Shown here: positions 8,659-20,312 of the stretch, one piece after another
Layout of the letters: every line of letters begins with the position of its first letter
Position numbering within the stretch: the stretch's first letter is position 1
Assembly: GCF_017589465.1 (NCBI RefSeq)
Contig: NZ_JAELYA010000001.1
Span: forward strand, 310,001-374,000
DNA from: Pseudomonas schmalbachii
Lineage (GTDB): Bacteria > Pseudomonadota > Gammaproteobacteria > Pseudomonadales > Pseudomonadaceae
Reading direction: 5' to 3'
Length of the DNA: 64,000 bases
Position numbers and translations under genes: made by a program
The notes under the pieces: model-generated
Databases searched by the model: none
What the model saw: only the letters and a program-made list of their open reading frames with translations
Told to the model about the DNA's origin: nothing

Positions 8659-9963
8659 ATGACTACAGATAGCCTGCCCACCAGTTGGGTCGAGTCGGCC
8701 AACGGCCACCCGGATTTCCCGCTGCAGAACCTGCCGCTGGGCATCTTCAGCCCGCCGGGCGACACGCCACGCGGCGGGGTCGCCATCGGCGACTACATCT
8801 TCGACCTCAAGGTCGCCTGCGACACCGGGCTGTTCCATGGCTCGGCCGGCGAAGCGGCGCGCGCGGCCAGCGGCGAAACCCTGAACGCCTTTTTCGCCCT
8901 CGGCTCCACGCCGCGCCGGGCCCTGCGCAAGCGCCTGCTCGAACTGCTGGCCAGCGACAGCCCGGACCACAAGCGCCTGGAGCACCTCGGCGCGGCCCTG
9001 CTGAAGCCGCAACTGGCCTGCCGCATGCACCTGCCGGCACGCATCGGCGACTACACCGACTTCTACGTCGGCATCCACCACGCGCAGAACATCGGCAAGC
9101 TGTTCCGCCCGGACAACCCGCTGCTGCCCAACTACAAATACGTGCCAATCGGCTACCACGGCCGCGCCTCGACCATCGTGGCATCCGGCACCGACGTGAT
9201 CCGCCCCAACGGCCAGACCCTGCCGCCGGGACAGCAGGTGCCGACCTTCGGCCCCAGCGCGAAGATGGATCTGGAACTGGAGCTGGGCATCTGGATCGGC
9301 AAGGGCAACGATCAGGGGCGCTCGATTCCGATAGGCGAGGCGGCGTTCCATGTCGCCGGTTTCTGCCTGCTCAACGACTGGTCGGCACGCGATATCCAGG
9401 CCTGGGAATACCAGCCGCTCGGTCCGTTCCTGTCGAAGAGTTTCGCCACCACCGTCTCGCCGTGGGTGGTCACGCCCGAGGCGCTGGAGCCCTTCCGCAA
9501 ACCGCAGCCGCCGCGTGCGGAGGGCGATCCGCAGCCGCTGCCCTATCTGCTGGACGTGGAAGACCAGGACAACGGCGCGCTGGATATCGAGCTGGAGGTG
9601 CTGCTGCTCACCGAGCGCATGCACGAGCAGCACCTGCCGCCGCAGCGCATCGCCCTGAGCAACACGCTGAACATGTACTGGACCGTGGCGCAGATGATCG
9701 CCCACCACAGCGTCAACGGCTGCCGCCTGCAACCGGGCGACCTGTTCGGCTCCGGCACCCTTTCCGGCGAACAGCGCGAAGCCGCCGGCAGCCTGATGGA
9801 ACTGACCGGCAACGGCCAGCAGCCGATCATCCTGCCGACTGGCGAGGAGCGGCGCTTCCTGGAGGACGGCGACGAGATCATCCTGCGCGCCCGCTGCAAG
9901 GGCGACGGGCAGGTGTCGATCGGGTTTGGCGAGTGCCGGGGGAAAATCTTGCCGGCGCGGTAA
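8659..9963 (+). CDS. fahA: Fumarylacetoacetase
   Basis: A 434-residue protein of normal length. It has the family blocks GYHGRASTIV, LELELGIWIG and NDWSARDIQAWEYQPLGPF, which hold the metal ligands and substrate pocket. It cleaves fumarylacetoacetate to fumarate and acetoacetate, the last step of tyrosine breakdown. It is co-transcribed with hmgA (4-base gap). The usual third gene, maiA (maleylacetoacetate isomerase), does not follow: the next gene is on the other strand. The acetoacetate formed could feed the CoA-transferase genes at 2.5-5.3 kb. Confidence 0.95.
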   Translation: MTTDSLPTSWVESANGHPDFPLQNLPLGIFSPPGDTPRGGVAIGDYIFDLKVACDTGLFHGSAGEAARAASGETLNAFFALGSTPRRALRKRLLELLASDSPDHKRLEHLGAALLKPQLACRMHLPARIGDYTDFYVGIHHAQNIGKLFRPDNPLLPNYKYVPIGYHGRASTIVASGTDVIRPNGQTLPPGQQVPTFGPSAKMDLELELGIWIGKGNDQGRSIPIGEAAFHVAGFCLLNDWSARDIQAWEYQPLGPFLSKSFATTVSPWVVTPEALEPFRKPQPPRAEGDPQPLPYLLDVEDQDNGALDIELEVLLLTERMHEQHLPPQRIALSNTLNMYWTVAQMIAHHSVNGCRLQPGDLFGSGTLSGEQREAAGSLMELTGNGQQPIILPTGEERRFLEDGDEIILRARCKGDGQVSIGFGECRGKILPAR

Positions 9964-9992
9964 GGGGGCATGGTTCTCCGTGGGAACCACCT

Positions 9993-10039
9993 GTAGGAGC
10001 GCGCCATGCGCGCGATTCGCGGGCATGGCCCGCTCCTAC
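9993..10039. repeat. Inverted repeat, family A
   Basis: GTAGGAGCGCGCC copy, nearly identical to the one at 3849. It lies between the convergent fahA and acyl-CoA dehydrogenase genes. Confidence 0.85.
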
Positions 10040-10050
10040 GGTGCGTATGC

Positions 10051-10134
10051 GTAGGTTGGGCTGAGGTACGAAGCCCAACGATTCGGCCTGGCACCGGCTA
10101 TCGTTGGGCTTCGCTGCGCTCAGCGCCAACCTAC
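10051..10134. repeat. Inverted repeat, family C, overlapping a stop codon
   Basis: GTAGGTTGGGCTGAG ... CAGCGCCAACCTAC. The last four bases (CTAC, 10131-10134) include the complement of the TAG stop of the leftward acyl-CoA dehydrogenase gene. Confidence 0.85.
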
Positions 10135-11258
10135 AGGGTGCGGGCGATCACCATGCGTTGTACGTCGCTGGTGCCTTCGTAGATCTGGCACACGCGCACA
10201 TCGCGGTAGATGCGTTCCACCGGGAAGTCGTTGAGATAGCCGTAGCCGCCCAGCGTCTGGATCGCCGCGGAGCAGACCTTCTCGGCCATCTCCGAAGCGA
10301 ACAGCTTGGCCATCGAGGCTTCGGTCAGGCACGGCAGGCCGGCTTCGCGCAGGCTGGCGGCGTGGTGGACCATCTGCCGGGCGACGGCGATCTGGGTCGC
10401 CATGTCGGCGAGGCGGAAGGCCACGGCCTGGTGCTCGATGATCGGCTTGCCGAAGGTCTTGCGCTCGTGGGCGTACTCGCAGGCGTATTCCAGCGCGGCG
10501 CGGGCCATGCCCACCGACTGCGAGGCGATGCCGATGCGGCCGCCTTCCAGGTTGCTCAGGGCGATGCGGTAGCCCTCGCCCTCTTCGCCCAGGCGACAGC
10601 TGGCTGGCAGGCGCAGGTCGTCGAACTGGATCTGGCAGGTGTCCGAGGCGTGCTGGCCGAGCTTGTCCTCGACGCGCACGACGCTGTAGCCGGGCGAATC
10701 GGTGGGGACGATGAAGGCGCTGATGCCCTTCTTGCCCGCTGCCGGGTCGGTCACGGCGAAGACGATCACCACGCCGGCATGGCTGCCGGAAGTGATGAAC
10801 TGCTTGCTGCCATTCAGCACGTAATGGTCGCCATCGCGGCGCGCCTTGGTGCGCAGGTCGCTGGCGTCGGAGCCGGCCTGCGGCTCGGTGAGGGCGAAGG
10901 CGCCGATCTGCTCGCCGCGGGCCAGCGGACGCAGGAAGCGCTCCTTCTGCTCGTCCGTGCCGAACTTGGCGATGGGCATGCAGCCCACCGAGTTGTGCAC
11001 GCTCATGATGGTCGAGCAGGCGCCATCGCCGGCGGCGATCTCTTCCAGGGCCATGGCGTAGGCCAGGTGGCCGGTCTGCGCGCCGTCCCAGCGTTCCTCC
11101 ACCAGCATGCCGAGGAAGCCGAGGTCGGCCATTTCCTTCAGCGCTTCGGCAGGGAAGCGGTGCTCGCGATCCCAGTCGGCGGCGAAGGGCTTCAGCCGCT
11201 CCTGGGCGAACTGGCGGGCAACGTCGCGGATCTGGATGTCTTCTTCACGTGGAATCAT
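10131..11258 (-). CDS. Acyl-CoA dehydrogenase
   Basis: A 375-residue FAD enzyme of normal length. It has the FAD/substrate blocks [15 protein letters not shown] and [16 protein letters not shown]. The C-terminal [18 protein letters not shown] carries the catalytic Glu of the short/medium-chain class. It makes the 2,3-double bond in an acyl-CoA. It ends the leftward block ligase-SDR-thiolase-dehydrogenase, which matches P. aeruginosa PA2555-PA2552 from memory. The exact acyl chain is unknown. Its TAG stop lies inside a dispersed repeat. Confidence 0.9.
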   Translation of the reverse strand: MIPREEDIQIRDVARQFAQERLKPFAADWDREHRFPAEALKEMADLGFLGMLVEERWDGAQTGHLAYAMALEEIAAGDGACSTIMSVHNSVGCMPIAKFGTDEQKERFLRPLARGEQIGAFALTEPQAGSDASDLRTKARRDGDHYVLNGSKQFITSGSHAGVVIVFAVTDPAAGKKGISAFIVPTDSPGYSVVRVEDKLGQHASDTCQIQFDDLRLPASCRLGEEGEGYRIALSNLEGGRIGIASQSVGMARAALEYACEYAHERKTFGKPIIEHQAVAFRLADMATQIAVARQMVHHAASLREAGLPCLTEASMAKLFASEMAEKVCSAAIQTLGGYGYLNDFPVERIYRDVRVCQIYEGTSDVQRMVIARTL

Positions 11259-11268
11259 GGCTTCGTTC

Positions 11269-12453
11269 TCAATTCAGACGTTCGACGGCGACCGCGGTGG
11301 CTTCGCCGCCGCCGATGCACACCGCCGCCACGCCGCGCTTCAGGTCGTACTGCTGCAGGGCGTTGAGCAGGGTCACGATGATCCGCGCGCCGGACGCACC
11401 GATCGGGTGGCCGAGGGCACAGGCGCCGCCGTGCACGTTGAGTTTTTCATGGGGCAGCTTCAGTTCGCGCATCGCCGCCATGGCGACCACGGCGAAGGCC
11501 TCGTTGATCTCGAACAGATCGACTTCGCCAAGCGACCAGCCGCTGCGCTGCATCAGGCGCTGGATGGCGCCCACCGGTGCGGTGGGGAACAGGTTCGGCG
11601 CATCGGCGAAGGAGGCATGCCCACGGATCGCCGCCAGCGGCGTCAAACCACGGCGTTCGGCTTCGGACAGGCGCATCAGCACCAGCGCGGCGGCGCCGTC
11701 GGAGATGGAACTGGAGTTGGCCGCAGTGACCGTGCCGCCTTCGCGGAATGCCGGTTTCAGGGTGGGGATCTTGTCCAGGCGTGCTTTTGGCGGCTGCTCG
11801 TCGGCGGCGATGGTCACCACCTCGCGACCGGACTTCGCCTGCACTGCAACGACTTCGGCGGCAAAGCGGCCTTCGTTCATGGCCTTCTGCGCACGACTCA
11901 GCGAGGCGATGGCGAATTCGTCCTGCTGCTCGCGGGTGAAGCCGTAGGTTTGCGCGCAGTCCTCGGCGAAGGTGCCCATCAGGCGGCCCTTGTCGTAGGC
12001 GTCTTCCAGGCCGTCGAGGTACATGTGGTCGAGCACCCGACCGTGGCCCATGCGGTAGCCGCTGCGGGCGCGGTCCAGCAGGTACGGGGCGTTGGACATG
12101 CTTTCCATGCCGCCGGCCAGGCCGACGGCGATGCTGTCGGCGACCAGCGCGTCATGGATCTGCATGACCGCCTTCATGCCCGAGCCGCACATCTTGTTGA
12201 CCGTGCTGCACGGCGTGCCCTTGTCGAGACCGGCGCCAATCACGGCCTGGCGCGCCGGAGCCTGGCCCTGGCCGGCGCCGAGGACGCAGCCGATCACCGC
12301 GTCCTCGACTTCATTGGCCTGCAGGCGCGCGCGTTCGACGGCGGCGCGCACTGCGGCGGCGCCAAGGGTGGCGGCGGTCACGTCCTTGAAGTCGCCAAGG
12401 AAACCGCCCATGGGAGTGCGGGCGGCGCTGACGATGACAATGGGATCTTTCAT
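11269..12453 (-). CDS. Acetyl-CoA C-acyltransferase (thiolase)
   Basis: A 394-residue thiolase starting at ATG 12453 ([16 protein letters not shown]). The acyl-accepting Cys is C89 in NKMCGSG, the His is in [10 protein letters not shown], and the second Cys is in VCIGGGEA. It is 10 bases before the dehydrogenase gene on the same strand. It probably cleaves the 3-oxoacyl-CoA made by its neighbours. About half identical by eye to the atoB product, so a paralogue, not a duplicate. Confidence 0.9.
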   Translation of the reverse strand: MKDPIVIVSAARTPMGGFLGDFKDVTAATLGAAAVRAAVERARLQANEVEDAVIGCVLGAGQGQAPARQAVIGAGLDKGTPCSTVNKMCGSGMKAVMQIHDALVADSIAVGLAGGMESMSNAPYLLDRARSGYRMGHGRVLDHMYLDGLEDAYDKGRLMGTFAEDCAQTYGFTREQQDEFAIASLSRAQKAMNEGRFAAEVVAVQAKSGREVVTIAADEQPPKARLDKIPTLKPAFREGGTVTAANSSSISDGAAALVLMRLSEAERRGLTPLAAIRGHASFADAPNLFPTAPVGAIQRLMQRSGWSLGEVDLFEINEAFAVVAMAAMRELKLPHEKLNVHGGACALGHPIGASGARIIVTLLNALQQYDLKRGVAAVCIGGGEATAVAVERLN

Positions 12454-12469
12454 CTGGAAATACCTCTGA

Positions 12470-13240
12470 TTACTTCGCGGCCATGCGGATGGCACCGTCG
12501 AGGCGGATCACCTCGCCGTTGAGCATGCTGTTCTCGGCGATATGGCGGACCAGCGCGGCGAACTCGTCCGGCCGGCCCAGGCGCGACGGGAACGGCACAC
12601 TGGCGCCGAGGGCGTCGCGTACCGGCTGGGGCATGCCGGCCACCAGCGGGGTTTCGAAGATGCCGGGGGCGATGGTCATCACGCGGATACCGTGGCGCGC
12701 CAGTTCGCGGGCGATCGGCAGGGTCATGCCGACCACACCGCCCTTCGACGCGGAATAGGCGGCCTGGCCGATCTGCCCGTCGAAGGCCGCCACCGAGGCG
12801 GTGTTGACGATCACGCCGCGCTCGGCGCCTTCGTCCGGCTCGTTGCGGCTCATGGCCTCGGCGGCCAGCCGCAGCATGTTGAAGGTGCCGATCAGGTTGA
12901 TGTTGACGATCCGCGCGAAGCTTTCCAGGCGATGCACGCCATCGCGGCCGATGACTTTCTCCGCCGGCCCCATGCCGGCGCAATTGACCAGCCCGTGCAG
13001 CGCCCCGAAGGTCTCCACGGCGGTCTGCACGGCGTTGATGGCATCCGCCTCGCTGGTCACGTCGGTGCGCACGAAGCGGGCATTGGCTTCACCCAGTTCG
13101 GCCACCCGGGCCGCACCGGCTTCGGCGTTGATGTCGGCGATCACCACCTTGCCACCCGCTTCCACCAGCGTTTTCGCGGTGGCGGCGCCGAGGCCGGAAC
13201 CGCCGCCGGTGACGATGAATACCTTGTTTTCGATACGCAC
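12470..13240 (-). CDS. Short-chain dehydrogenase/reductase (3-hydroxyacyl-CoA dehydrogenase type)
   Basis: A 256-residue SDR. NAD(P)-binding TGGGSGLG is at about 11-18, an NCAG block follows, and the catalytic Tyr/Lys lie in [12 protein letters not shown] start at 13240 fits: it is preceded by GGGAGAG at good spacing and gives the canonical [13 protein letters not shown]. Close kin are type II 3-hydroxyacyl-CoA dehydrogenases (17-beta-HSD10 like), consistent with its place between thiolase and ligase genes. Gap to the thiolase gene is 16 bases. Confidence 0.88.
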   Translation of the reverse strand: MRIENKVFIVTGGGSGLGAATAKTLVEAGGKVVIADINAEAGAARVAELGEANARFVRTDVTSEADAINAVQTAVETFGALHGLVNCAGMGPAEKVIGRDGVHRLESFARIVNINLIGTFNMLRLAAEAMSRNEPDEGAERGVIVNTASVAAFDGQIGQAAYSASKGGVVGMTLPIARELARHGIRVMTIAPGIFETPLVAGMPQPVRDALGASVPFPSRLGRPDEFAALVRHIAENSMLNGEVIRLDGAIRMAAK

Positions 13241-13275
13241 TGTTGCTCTCCCGAATCTATTAGGAACCGCCGCGC

Positions 13276-14928
13276 TCAACGCGCGGCGGCCTCGTTCTGC
13301 TTGGCGATTTCCTGGTTGCGCAGGAGGAATCGCTGGATCTTGCCGCTGGGAGTCTTCGGCAATTCGTCGACGAACTCGATCTCCCGCGGATAGCTGTGCG
13401 CGGACAGGCGCTTGCGCACGTATTGCTGCAGCTCCTCGGCCAGTTCCGGCGTGGCGCGGTAGCCCTGGCAGAGCACGACGAACGCCTTGACCAGTTCGGT
13501 GCGCTCCGGGTCCGGCTTGCCGATCACCGCGGTTTCCATCACCGCCGCATGCTCGATCAGCGCGCTTTCCACGTCGAACGGGCCGACCCGGTAGCCGGAG
13601 GTGGTGATCAGGTCGTCGGAGCGGCCGACGAAGCTGATGCTGCCATCCTCGTTCAGCTCGACGGTATCGCCGCTCAAATAGTAGTCGCCGATGAAGGCCT
13701 TGGTTTCCATGCCTTCGTAGCCGCCGAACCACATCAGCGGCGAGCGCTTGCGATCCATGGCGAGAATGCCCGGCTGGCCGGCCGGCAGTTCGTTGCCCTG
13801 CTCGTCCAGCACCACCACGCGGTGGCCAGGAATGGCGAAGCCGGCCGAGCCCATGTGTACCTTGTGCTCCAGCGCATGGTGGTTGGCCAGCACCATGCCC
13901 AGTTCGGTCTGCCCGTAGTGGTCATGGATGGTCACGCCGAGGTTATCGGCGAACCAGCGGATCACCTCCGGACTGAGCGGCTCGCCGGCGCTGCTGACGG
14001 CACGCAGGCGGCCCTTCAGCGCTTTGCTCACTTCCTCGCCAGCAGCGATCAGCAGGCGGTAGGCGGTGGGCGAGCCGGCCAGGTTGGTGATGCCGTACTT
14101 GCGGATGATCCGGCAGGTGCTTTCGACGGTGAAGGCGCCTTCGTAGAAGGTGGTCGGGTGCCCCATCGCCAGCGGACCGGTAACCGCGTAGTAGAGCCCG
14201 TAGGCCCAGCCCGGGTCGGCGACGTTCCAGAAGGCATCTTCCGGACGCAGCCCCACGGCATCGCGCAGGTAGCCGGTAAAGGCGACGATGGCCCGGAGCG
14301 GCACGGCGAGCGGCTTGGCCAGGCCGGTGGTGCCGGAGGTGAACATCAGCAGGAAGGGATCGTCGCCGCTGCGCATGACCGGTTCGAAGTCCGGCGAATG
14401 ACGCTCCAGTTCGGCCCAGAAACTGTAGTCGCCGTGGCGAATGCCCTGCCCCTTCGGTCCGCCGACGGTGACGGTCAGCGGCGCGTTCTCCACCTCGTCG
14501 ATCTTGCTGCGGTTGGCGCCGTCGGTGATCACGACCCGGCTGTTCGCGGTCTTCACCCGATGCTCGATGGCTTTCGGGCCGAAGGCGGTGAACAGCGGCT
14601 GGTACACCGCACCCAGGCGCCAGGTGGCGAGGATGGTGATCAGCAGCTCCGGTGTGCGCGGCAGCAGGCCGGAAACACGGTCGCCGGGACGTACGCCGAG
14701 GCCGTGGAGGAAACTGGCGAAGCGGCTGGAAAGGTCCTTCAGCTGGGTGAAGGTATAGGTCTCGCTCTCACCGTTCCTGCCTTCCCAGAACAGCGCGATG
14801 CGCCCGGGGATGGCATGGCGGTCACAGCATTCGACAGCGGCATTGAGGGCGGAGAAGTTACCCGCCAGGGTGGACTCGGCGGCGGCCTGGTAGTCGAACT
14901 CGGCCACTGCTGCATCGTACTTGCGCAT
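13276..14928 (-). CDS. AMP-forming acyl-CoA ligase
   Basis: A 550-residue adenylating enzyme. The P-loop-like [13 protein letters not shown] lies mid-protein, YGQTELG follows, and the C-terminal catalytic Lys motif is [10 protein letters not shown]. It activates a carboxylic acid as the CoA thioester, feeding the dehydrogenase, SDR and thiolase downstream. It is probably the first gene of that operon: the 261 bases upstream hold only a repeat and the promoter. Closer in style to acetyl/medium-chain ligases than to FadD; substrate unknown. Confidence 0.88.
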   Translation of the reverse strand: MRKYDAAVAEFDYQAAAESTLAGNFSALNAAVECCDRHAIPGRIALFWEGRNGESETYTFTQLKDLSSRFASFLHGLGVRPGDRVSGLLPRTPELLITILATWRLGAVYQPLFTAFGPKAIEHRVKTANSRVVITDGANRSKIDEVENAPLTVTVGGPKGQGIRHGDYSFWAELERHSPDFEPVMRSGDDPFLLMFTSGTTGLAKPLAVPLRAIVAFTGYLRDAVGLRPEDAFWNVADPGWAYGLYYAVTGPLAMGHPTTFYEGAFTVESTCRIIRKYGITNLAGSPTAYRLLIAAGEEVSKALKGRLRAVSSAGEPLSPEVIRWFADNLGVTIHDHYGQTELGMVLANHHALEHKVHMGSAGFAIPGHRVVVLDEQGNELPAGQPGILAMDRKRSPLMWFGGYEGMETKAFIGDYYLSGDTVELNEDGSISFVGRSDDLITTSGYRVGPFDVESALIEHAAVMETAVIGKPDPERTELVKAFVVLCQGYRATPELAEELQQYVRKRLSAHSYPREIEFVDELPKTPSGKIQRFLLRNQEIAKQNEAAAR

Positions 14929-15056
14929 CGCGAAACTCCTGGGTTGTTCTTGTCATGGAGTGACTACGATGTTCGCGCCGGATCGGCACGGGGGCAATGT
15001 CGAAAGGATTCAATGTGGCTGAGCGGAATGGACAGCGGATGCTTCGGGGTTGCTGG

Positions 15057-15176
15057 CCCCCTCACCCTAACCCTCTCCCGGAGGGAGAGGGGATTGTTCG
15101 GTGTTGCCGGATAGCACGTTGCATCAACCCACTCCGGAGTGCCCCCTCTCCCTCCGGGAGAGGGCTGGGGTGAGGG
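15057..15176. repeat. Inverted repeat, family E (CCCTCACCCTAACCC)
   Basis: Arms CCCCTCACCCTAACCCTCTC and its inverse flank about 60 bases; each arm also folds on itself (CCTCTCCC/GGGAGAGG). Other copies are at 20092, 40117, 47365 and 50728. Confidence 0.85.
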
Positions 15177-15189
15177 TATCCGCGCACCG

Positions 15190-16209
15190 CTACTCCGCCC
15201 CCTGCTGCATCACCGCCCGGTACTGCCCCGGCGTCGAGCCGGTCCACTTGCGGAAGGCCTTGTAGAACGCGCTGGTATCGGCGAAGCCCAGTTCGCTGGC
15301 GAGGTCGGCGAAGTTGACCTCGCCGCTGTCCAGACGGGCGATGGCCAGGTCGCGGCGCAGTTGGTCCTTCAGCGCCTGGTAGGACTGCCCTTCCACCGCC
15401 AGCTTGCGGCGCAGGGTCGAGGGCGCCATGTAGAAGTGCCCGGCCAGCGCTTCCAGGTCGGGCCAGCGTTCGAACTTCAGGCTGCGCAGATAGGTCTTGA
15501 TCCGCGCGGCGAGGCTTTGCGGATCGCGGTAGCGCACCAGGATGTTGGCCGGCGCGCCCGCCAGGAAGCGGCGCAGTTCGCGTTCGTCGCGGCGTACCGG
15601 CAGGTCGAGGACTTCGGCGTTGAACAGCAGGCGTGTCTGCCGGCGCGAGAAGCGCAGGTTGTCGCTGAACATCACCCGGTAGTCCTCGATGTAGTCCGGC
15701 TGCTCGCAGTGCAGGTCGATGGCGAGGATCGGGATGCGCCGGCCAACCAGCCAGCAGGCCAGGCCGTGCACCATCAGCCACAGGGTGAAGTAGCAGAAGG
15801 CCCGCTGCGGCGGCCCTTCGCCCTCGTCGAGGACGATCGCCGCCAGGCCGTCCTGGCGCGTCAGGCGCGGCGAGAGGCCATCGAAGATCAGGCCGAAGAA
15901 GCGCAGCGCGACGTTCAGCGCCGGCTCCAGGCTGGTTTCATGGATCGCCGCGCGGGCCATGAAATTGAAGCTGCCGGGCTTCATCCGCCGCGGATTCATG
16001 GCGAAGAACTCATCGTCCAGCCGCTTCGCCAACTGCAGCCAGAGCCGCGCATAGGCCAGGCTGGAAACGCGCGCGTAGGGTTTGTCGAGCAGTTCGGCGG
16101 ATATCCCTGCCGCTTCGAGCAGCGGCGCCGCATCGAGGCCGAGGCGGCGCAACTCGGCCAGCGCCTCGTTGACCAGGCGGATGGAGATGGTGCCTTTCTC
16201 TATGGGCAT
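15190..16209 (-). CDS. AraC-family regulator (OruR/Arabinose_bd type)
   Basis: A 339-residue protein with an N-terminal effector domain of the Arabinose_bd (OruR/ArgR-like) type and a C-terminal double HTH at about 235-335 (ELGFADTSAFYKAFRKWTGSTPGQYR). The start MPIEKG at 16209 is chosen; a GTG 33 bases upstream is possible, but neither has a clear Shine-Dalgarno. It lies between two acyl-CoA ligase genes on the same strand, so it probably controls the 10.1-18.0 kb acyl-CoA block. The matching P. aeruginosa position (PA2556) is also an AraC gene. Confidence 0.85.
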   Translation of the reverse strand: MPIEKGTISIRLVNEALAELRRLGLDAAPLLEAAGISAELLDKPYARVSSLAYARLWLQLAKRLDDEFFAMNPRRMKPGSFNFMARAAIHETSLEPALNVALRFFGLIFDGLSPRLTRQDGLAAIVLDEGEGPPQRAFCYFTLWLMVHGLACWLVGRRIPILAIDLHCEQPDYIEDYRVMFSDNLRFSRRQTRLLFNAEVLDLPVRRDERELRRFLAGAPANILVRYRDPQSLAARIKTYLRSLKFERWPDLEALAGHFYMAPSTLRRKLAVEGQSYQALKDQLRRDLAIARLDSGEVNFADLASELGFADTSAFYKAFRKWTGSTPGQYRAVMQQGAE

Positions 16210-16276
16210 GGCGGTTTCTGGATCGGAGTGGGAGCCGCGCACGATAACGCGCGCGGCGCTCCCTTCAAACAGCCCT

Positions 16277-17950
<1,674 letters not shown>

Positions 17951-18434
17951 GGCTTTCCCTTGTTGTCTTTGTTCTGGGAGCGATGCTGGGCAGCCGAACC
18001 GGTTGGAGCGCCGGAAATTTCGACGGCCGGTCACGCCTCCGGGCAGTGCCGGAAGGTACTCATTATGTTTACGTTAACGTAAAGGTAAGCACAAGTCCCA
18101 AACATCCCGGCATCGTCCTGGGGAAGACCACAGCAGGGTCCGTGCCAGCCTTAACAAATTCTTTTATTTCAAATACATGTACTCATTTCATGGCCGGATG
18201 CACGCTCGCTCGGCGCATTTCGCGACACACCTCGTTGCACATCGCATCCCGTCCTACGCGCGTTGCGTCGCCATGGGCACGCAGTCTCGCGCTGTCTCAA
18301 AGTGAAACACCGATGAAATGCCATCGAAGCCCTCTGGAACGCACGTGCGCGGTAGAAGGGCATGGATTAGAATTGTGGGAATTTACATACAAGAACACCG
18401 TATTTTTTCCCACTCACATTCGCGAATCCTGTTC
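17951..18434. other. Divergent promoter region between the acyl-CoA synthetase and pbpG genes
   Basis: 484 bases without a convincing gene. It holds the palindrome at 18068-18083 and an A/T-rich stretch (about 18145-18190, TTCTTTTATTTCAAATAC) likely to contain pbpG or synthetase promoter elements. Nothing else was recognised. Confidence 0.6.
18068..18083. promoter_or_regulatory. Perfect 16-base palindrome, probable operator
   Basis: TTTACGTTAACGTAAA lies 118 bases upstream of the acyl-CoA synthetase start. It resembles, from memory, operators of MerR-family LiuR-type regulators of branched-chain acyl-CoA genes; that identity is unproven. Confidence 0.6.
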
Positions 18435-19367
18435 ATGGCCATCCGTCGCTCGCTTCTGAGTCTGGTTTTTCTTTTCACCTCTGCCGTCTGCACTACGAAT
18501 TCCCTTGCCGCCGAAAAGCTCCCGGCCGCCGCAAAACCGCTGGTCCTTGCCTCGGGCAGCGCCCTGGTGATCGACCTGCAAAACAACGATGTCGTGTACT
18601 CCAGCAACCCCGACGTGGTCTCGCCGATCGCCTCGATCACCAAGCTGATGACCGCCGTGGTAGTGCTGGACGCCAAGCAACCCATGAGCGAACTGCTCGA
18701 CGTCGATATTTCCGAAACTTCCGAGATGAAGGGCGTGTATTCCCGCGTTCGTCTGAAAAGCCAGATCGACCGCCGGCAGATGCTGGAACTGGCGCTGATG
18801 TCCTCGGAAAACCGCGCCGCCGCCAGCCTTGCCCACCACTATCCGGGCGGCACCCGCGCGTTCGTCCGGGCGATGAACGCCAAGGCCCAGGCGCTGGGCA
18901 TGAGGAACACCCGCTTCAAGGAGCCGACCGGGCTGTCGGAATACAACGTATCCAGCACCCGCGACCTGGTCCGCCTGGTCCGCGCCGCCTACCAGTACCC
19001 GATGATCCGCGAGCTGAGCACCACGCCGAGCAAGACCGTGCGCTTCAGCCACCCGAACTACTCGCTGGGCTTCTTCAACACCAACCCGCTGACGCGCAAC
19101 CCGAAATGGGACGTGCGCCTGACCAAGACCGGCTTCACCAACGAGGCCGGGCACTGCCTGGTGATGGTCACCGTGATGAACGGCCGCCCGGTCGCCCTGG
19201 CGCTGCTCGACGCTCTCGGCAAGCGCACCCACGTCGGCGATGCCACCCGCATCCGCACCTGGCTGGAAACCGGCAAGACCAGCCCGGTGCCGGCATCCGC
19301 CCTGCGCTACAAGGTGCAGCGCAACCAACTGCGCCAGGTCACCGCGACCTACCAGGCGGCGGAGTGA
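18435..19367 (+). CDS. pbpG: D-alanyl-D-alanine endopeptidase (PBP7)
   Basis: A 310-residue serine peptidase of the S11 type with an N-terminal signal peptide (ending near NSLAA). Active-site triad motifs: SITK (SxxK), SEN (SxN), and KTG in [11 protein letters not shown]. It cleaves D-Ala-DAP cross-links in the periplasm. The start ATG 18435 (MAIRRSLL) gives the signal peptide directly; the frame upstream is open but has no coding character. Normal length for PbpG. Confidence 0.92.
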   Translation: MAIRRSLLSLVFLFTSAVCTTNSLAAEKLPAAAKPLVLASGSALVIDLQNNDVVYSSNPDVVSPIASITKLMTAVVVLDAKQPMSELLDVDISETSEMKGVYSRVRLKSQIDRRQMLELALMSSENRAAASLAHHYPGGTRAFVRAMNAKAQALGMRNTRFKEPTGLSEYNVSSTRDLVRLVRAAYQYPMIRELSTTPSKTVRFSHPNYSLGFFNTNPLTRNPKWDVRLTKTGFTNEAGHCLVMVTVMNGRPVALALLDALGKRTHVGDATRIRTWLETGKTSPVPASALRYKVQRNQLRQVTATYQAAE

Positions 19368-19494
19368 TCGACACGGCACCCTTCTCTATCCGGGGCGCCG
19401 CTTTTCCCGTCCTGATGCATGACAGTGTGGCGATACCCTCGTGACGTTAGAATGACGGACAGCATCTGATCACTCCCAGGAGGTAGCGCCCGCC

Positions 19495-20067
19495 ATGCGC
19501 TATTCGGAAGACCACAAGGCCCGGACCCGCCAACGCATCATCAATGAAGCCGCCGAGCGCTTCCGCCGCGACGGCGTCGACGCCACGGGGTTGCAGACGC
19601 TGATGAAGGCCCTTGGCCTGACCCACGGCGGTTTCTACGCGCACTTCAAGTCGAAGGACGAACTGGTGGAAATCGCCCTGCAGGAAGCCGCCGGGCAACT
19701 CGGCGAAGTGAGCGAGCGGCTGTTCGCCAGCGACGATCCGCTGGACGCCTTCATCGACAACTACCTCTCCGCCGACCATCGCGCCGGCCCCGGTCGCGGC
19801 TGCCCGCTGCCGACCATCTCCGCCGAACTCGGCGCGCGCGGCCATGCCAGTCCGACCACCGATGCGGTCGTCCGCGAGCGGCTGGAAATGATCGAGAAGA
19901 ACCTGCCAGCCGAGCACGCCCGGGAACAGGGCGTCGCCCTGCTGGCCAGCCTGGTCGGCGCGCTGGTGCTGTCGCGCAGCGTGGCGGATGAGGAGCTATC
20001 GGACCGCATTCTTGGGGATGCGCGGGCTTATCTGAAGCGGCAGGTGAAGGAAGGGAGTCCGGCCTGA
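19495..20067 (+). CDS. TetR/AcrR-family regulator
   Basis: A 190-residue TetR regulator. The HTH is at about 10-55 (GLQTLMKALGLTHGGFYAHFKSKDEL), then an all-helical effector domain with the GCPLPTISAELG block seen in a TetR subgroup. Preceded by AGGAGG, 11 bases before the ATG. No target is divergent, and the next gene (fusA2) is convergent, so the target is unknown. Confidence 0.88.
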   Translation: MRYSEDHKARTRQRIINEAAERFRRDGVDATGLQTLMKALGLTHGGFYAHFKSKDELVEIALQEAAGQLGEVSERLFASDDPLDAFIDNYLSADHRAGPGRGCPLPTISAELGARGHASPTTDAVVRERLEMIEKNLPAEHAREQGVALLASLVGALVLSRSVADEELSDRILGDARAYLKRQVKEGSPA

Positions 20068-20091
20068 AGAGCCTGTGCCCGCTCCACTTTT

Positions 20092-20211
20092 CCCCTCACC
20101 CCAGCCCTCTCCCAAAGGGAGAGGGGGCCGCTCCGGAGCGGCGAGTGGGCACGGCATTCCGCCTCACACCGAACAGTCCCCTCTCCCTCCGGGAGAGGGT
20201 TAGGGTGAGGG
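20092..20211. repeat. Inverted repeat, family E
   Basis: CCCCTCACCCCAGCCCTCTC arm and inverse, in the gap between the convergent TetR and fusA2 genes. Confidence 0.85.
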
Positions 20212-20219
20212 CATGAAAT

Positions 20220-20297
20220 CGCTCCCACGCTCCTGCGTGGGAGTGTCGCCCTGGACGCTCCGCGTCCACGGACCGGACGCGGGAGCGTGGGAACGAT
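20220..20297. repeat. Inverted repeat, family F (CGCTCCCACGC)
   Basis: CGCTCCCACGCTCCTGCGTGG hairpin followed by an inverted GCGGGAGCGTGGGAACG arm. It lies just after family-E copy 2. Confidence 0.7.
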
Positions 20298-20312
20298 AGG
20301 ATTGCGATCCCC

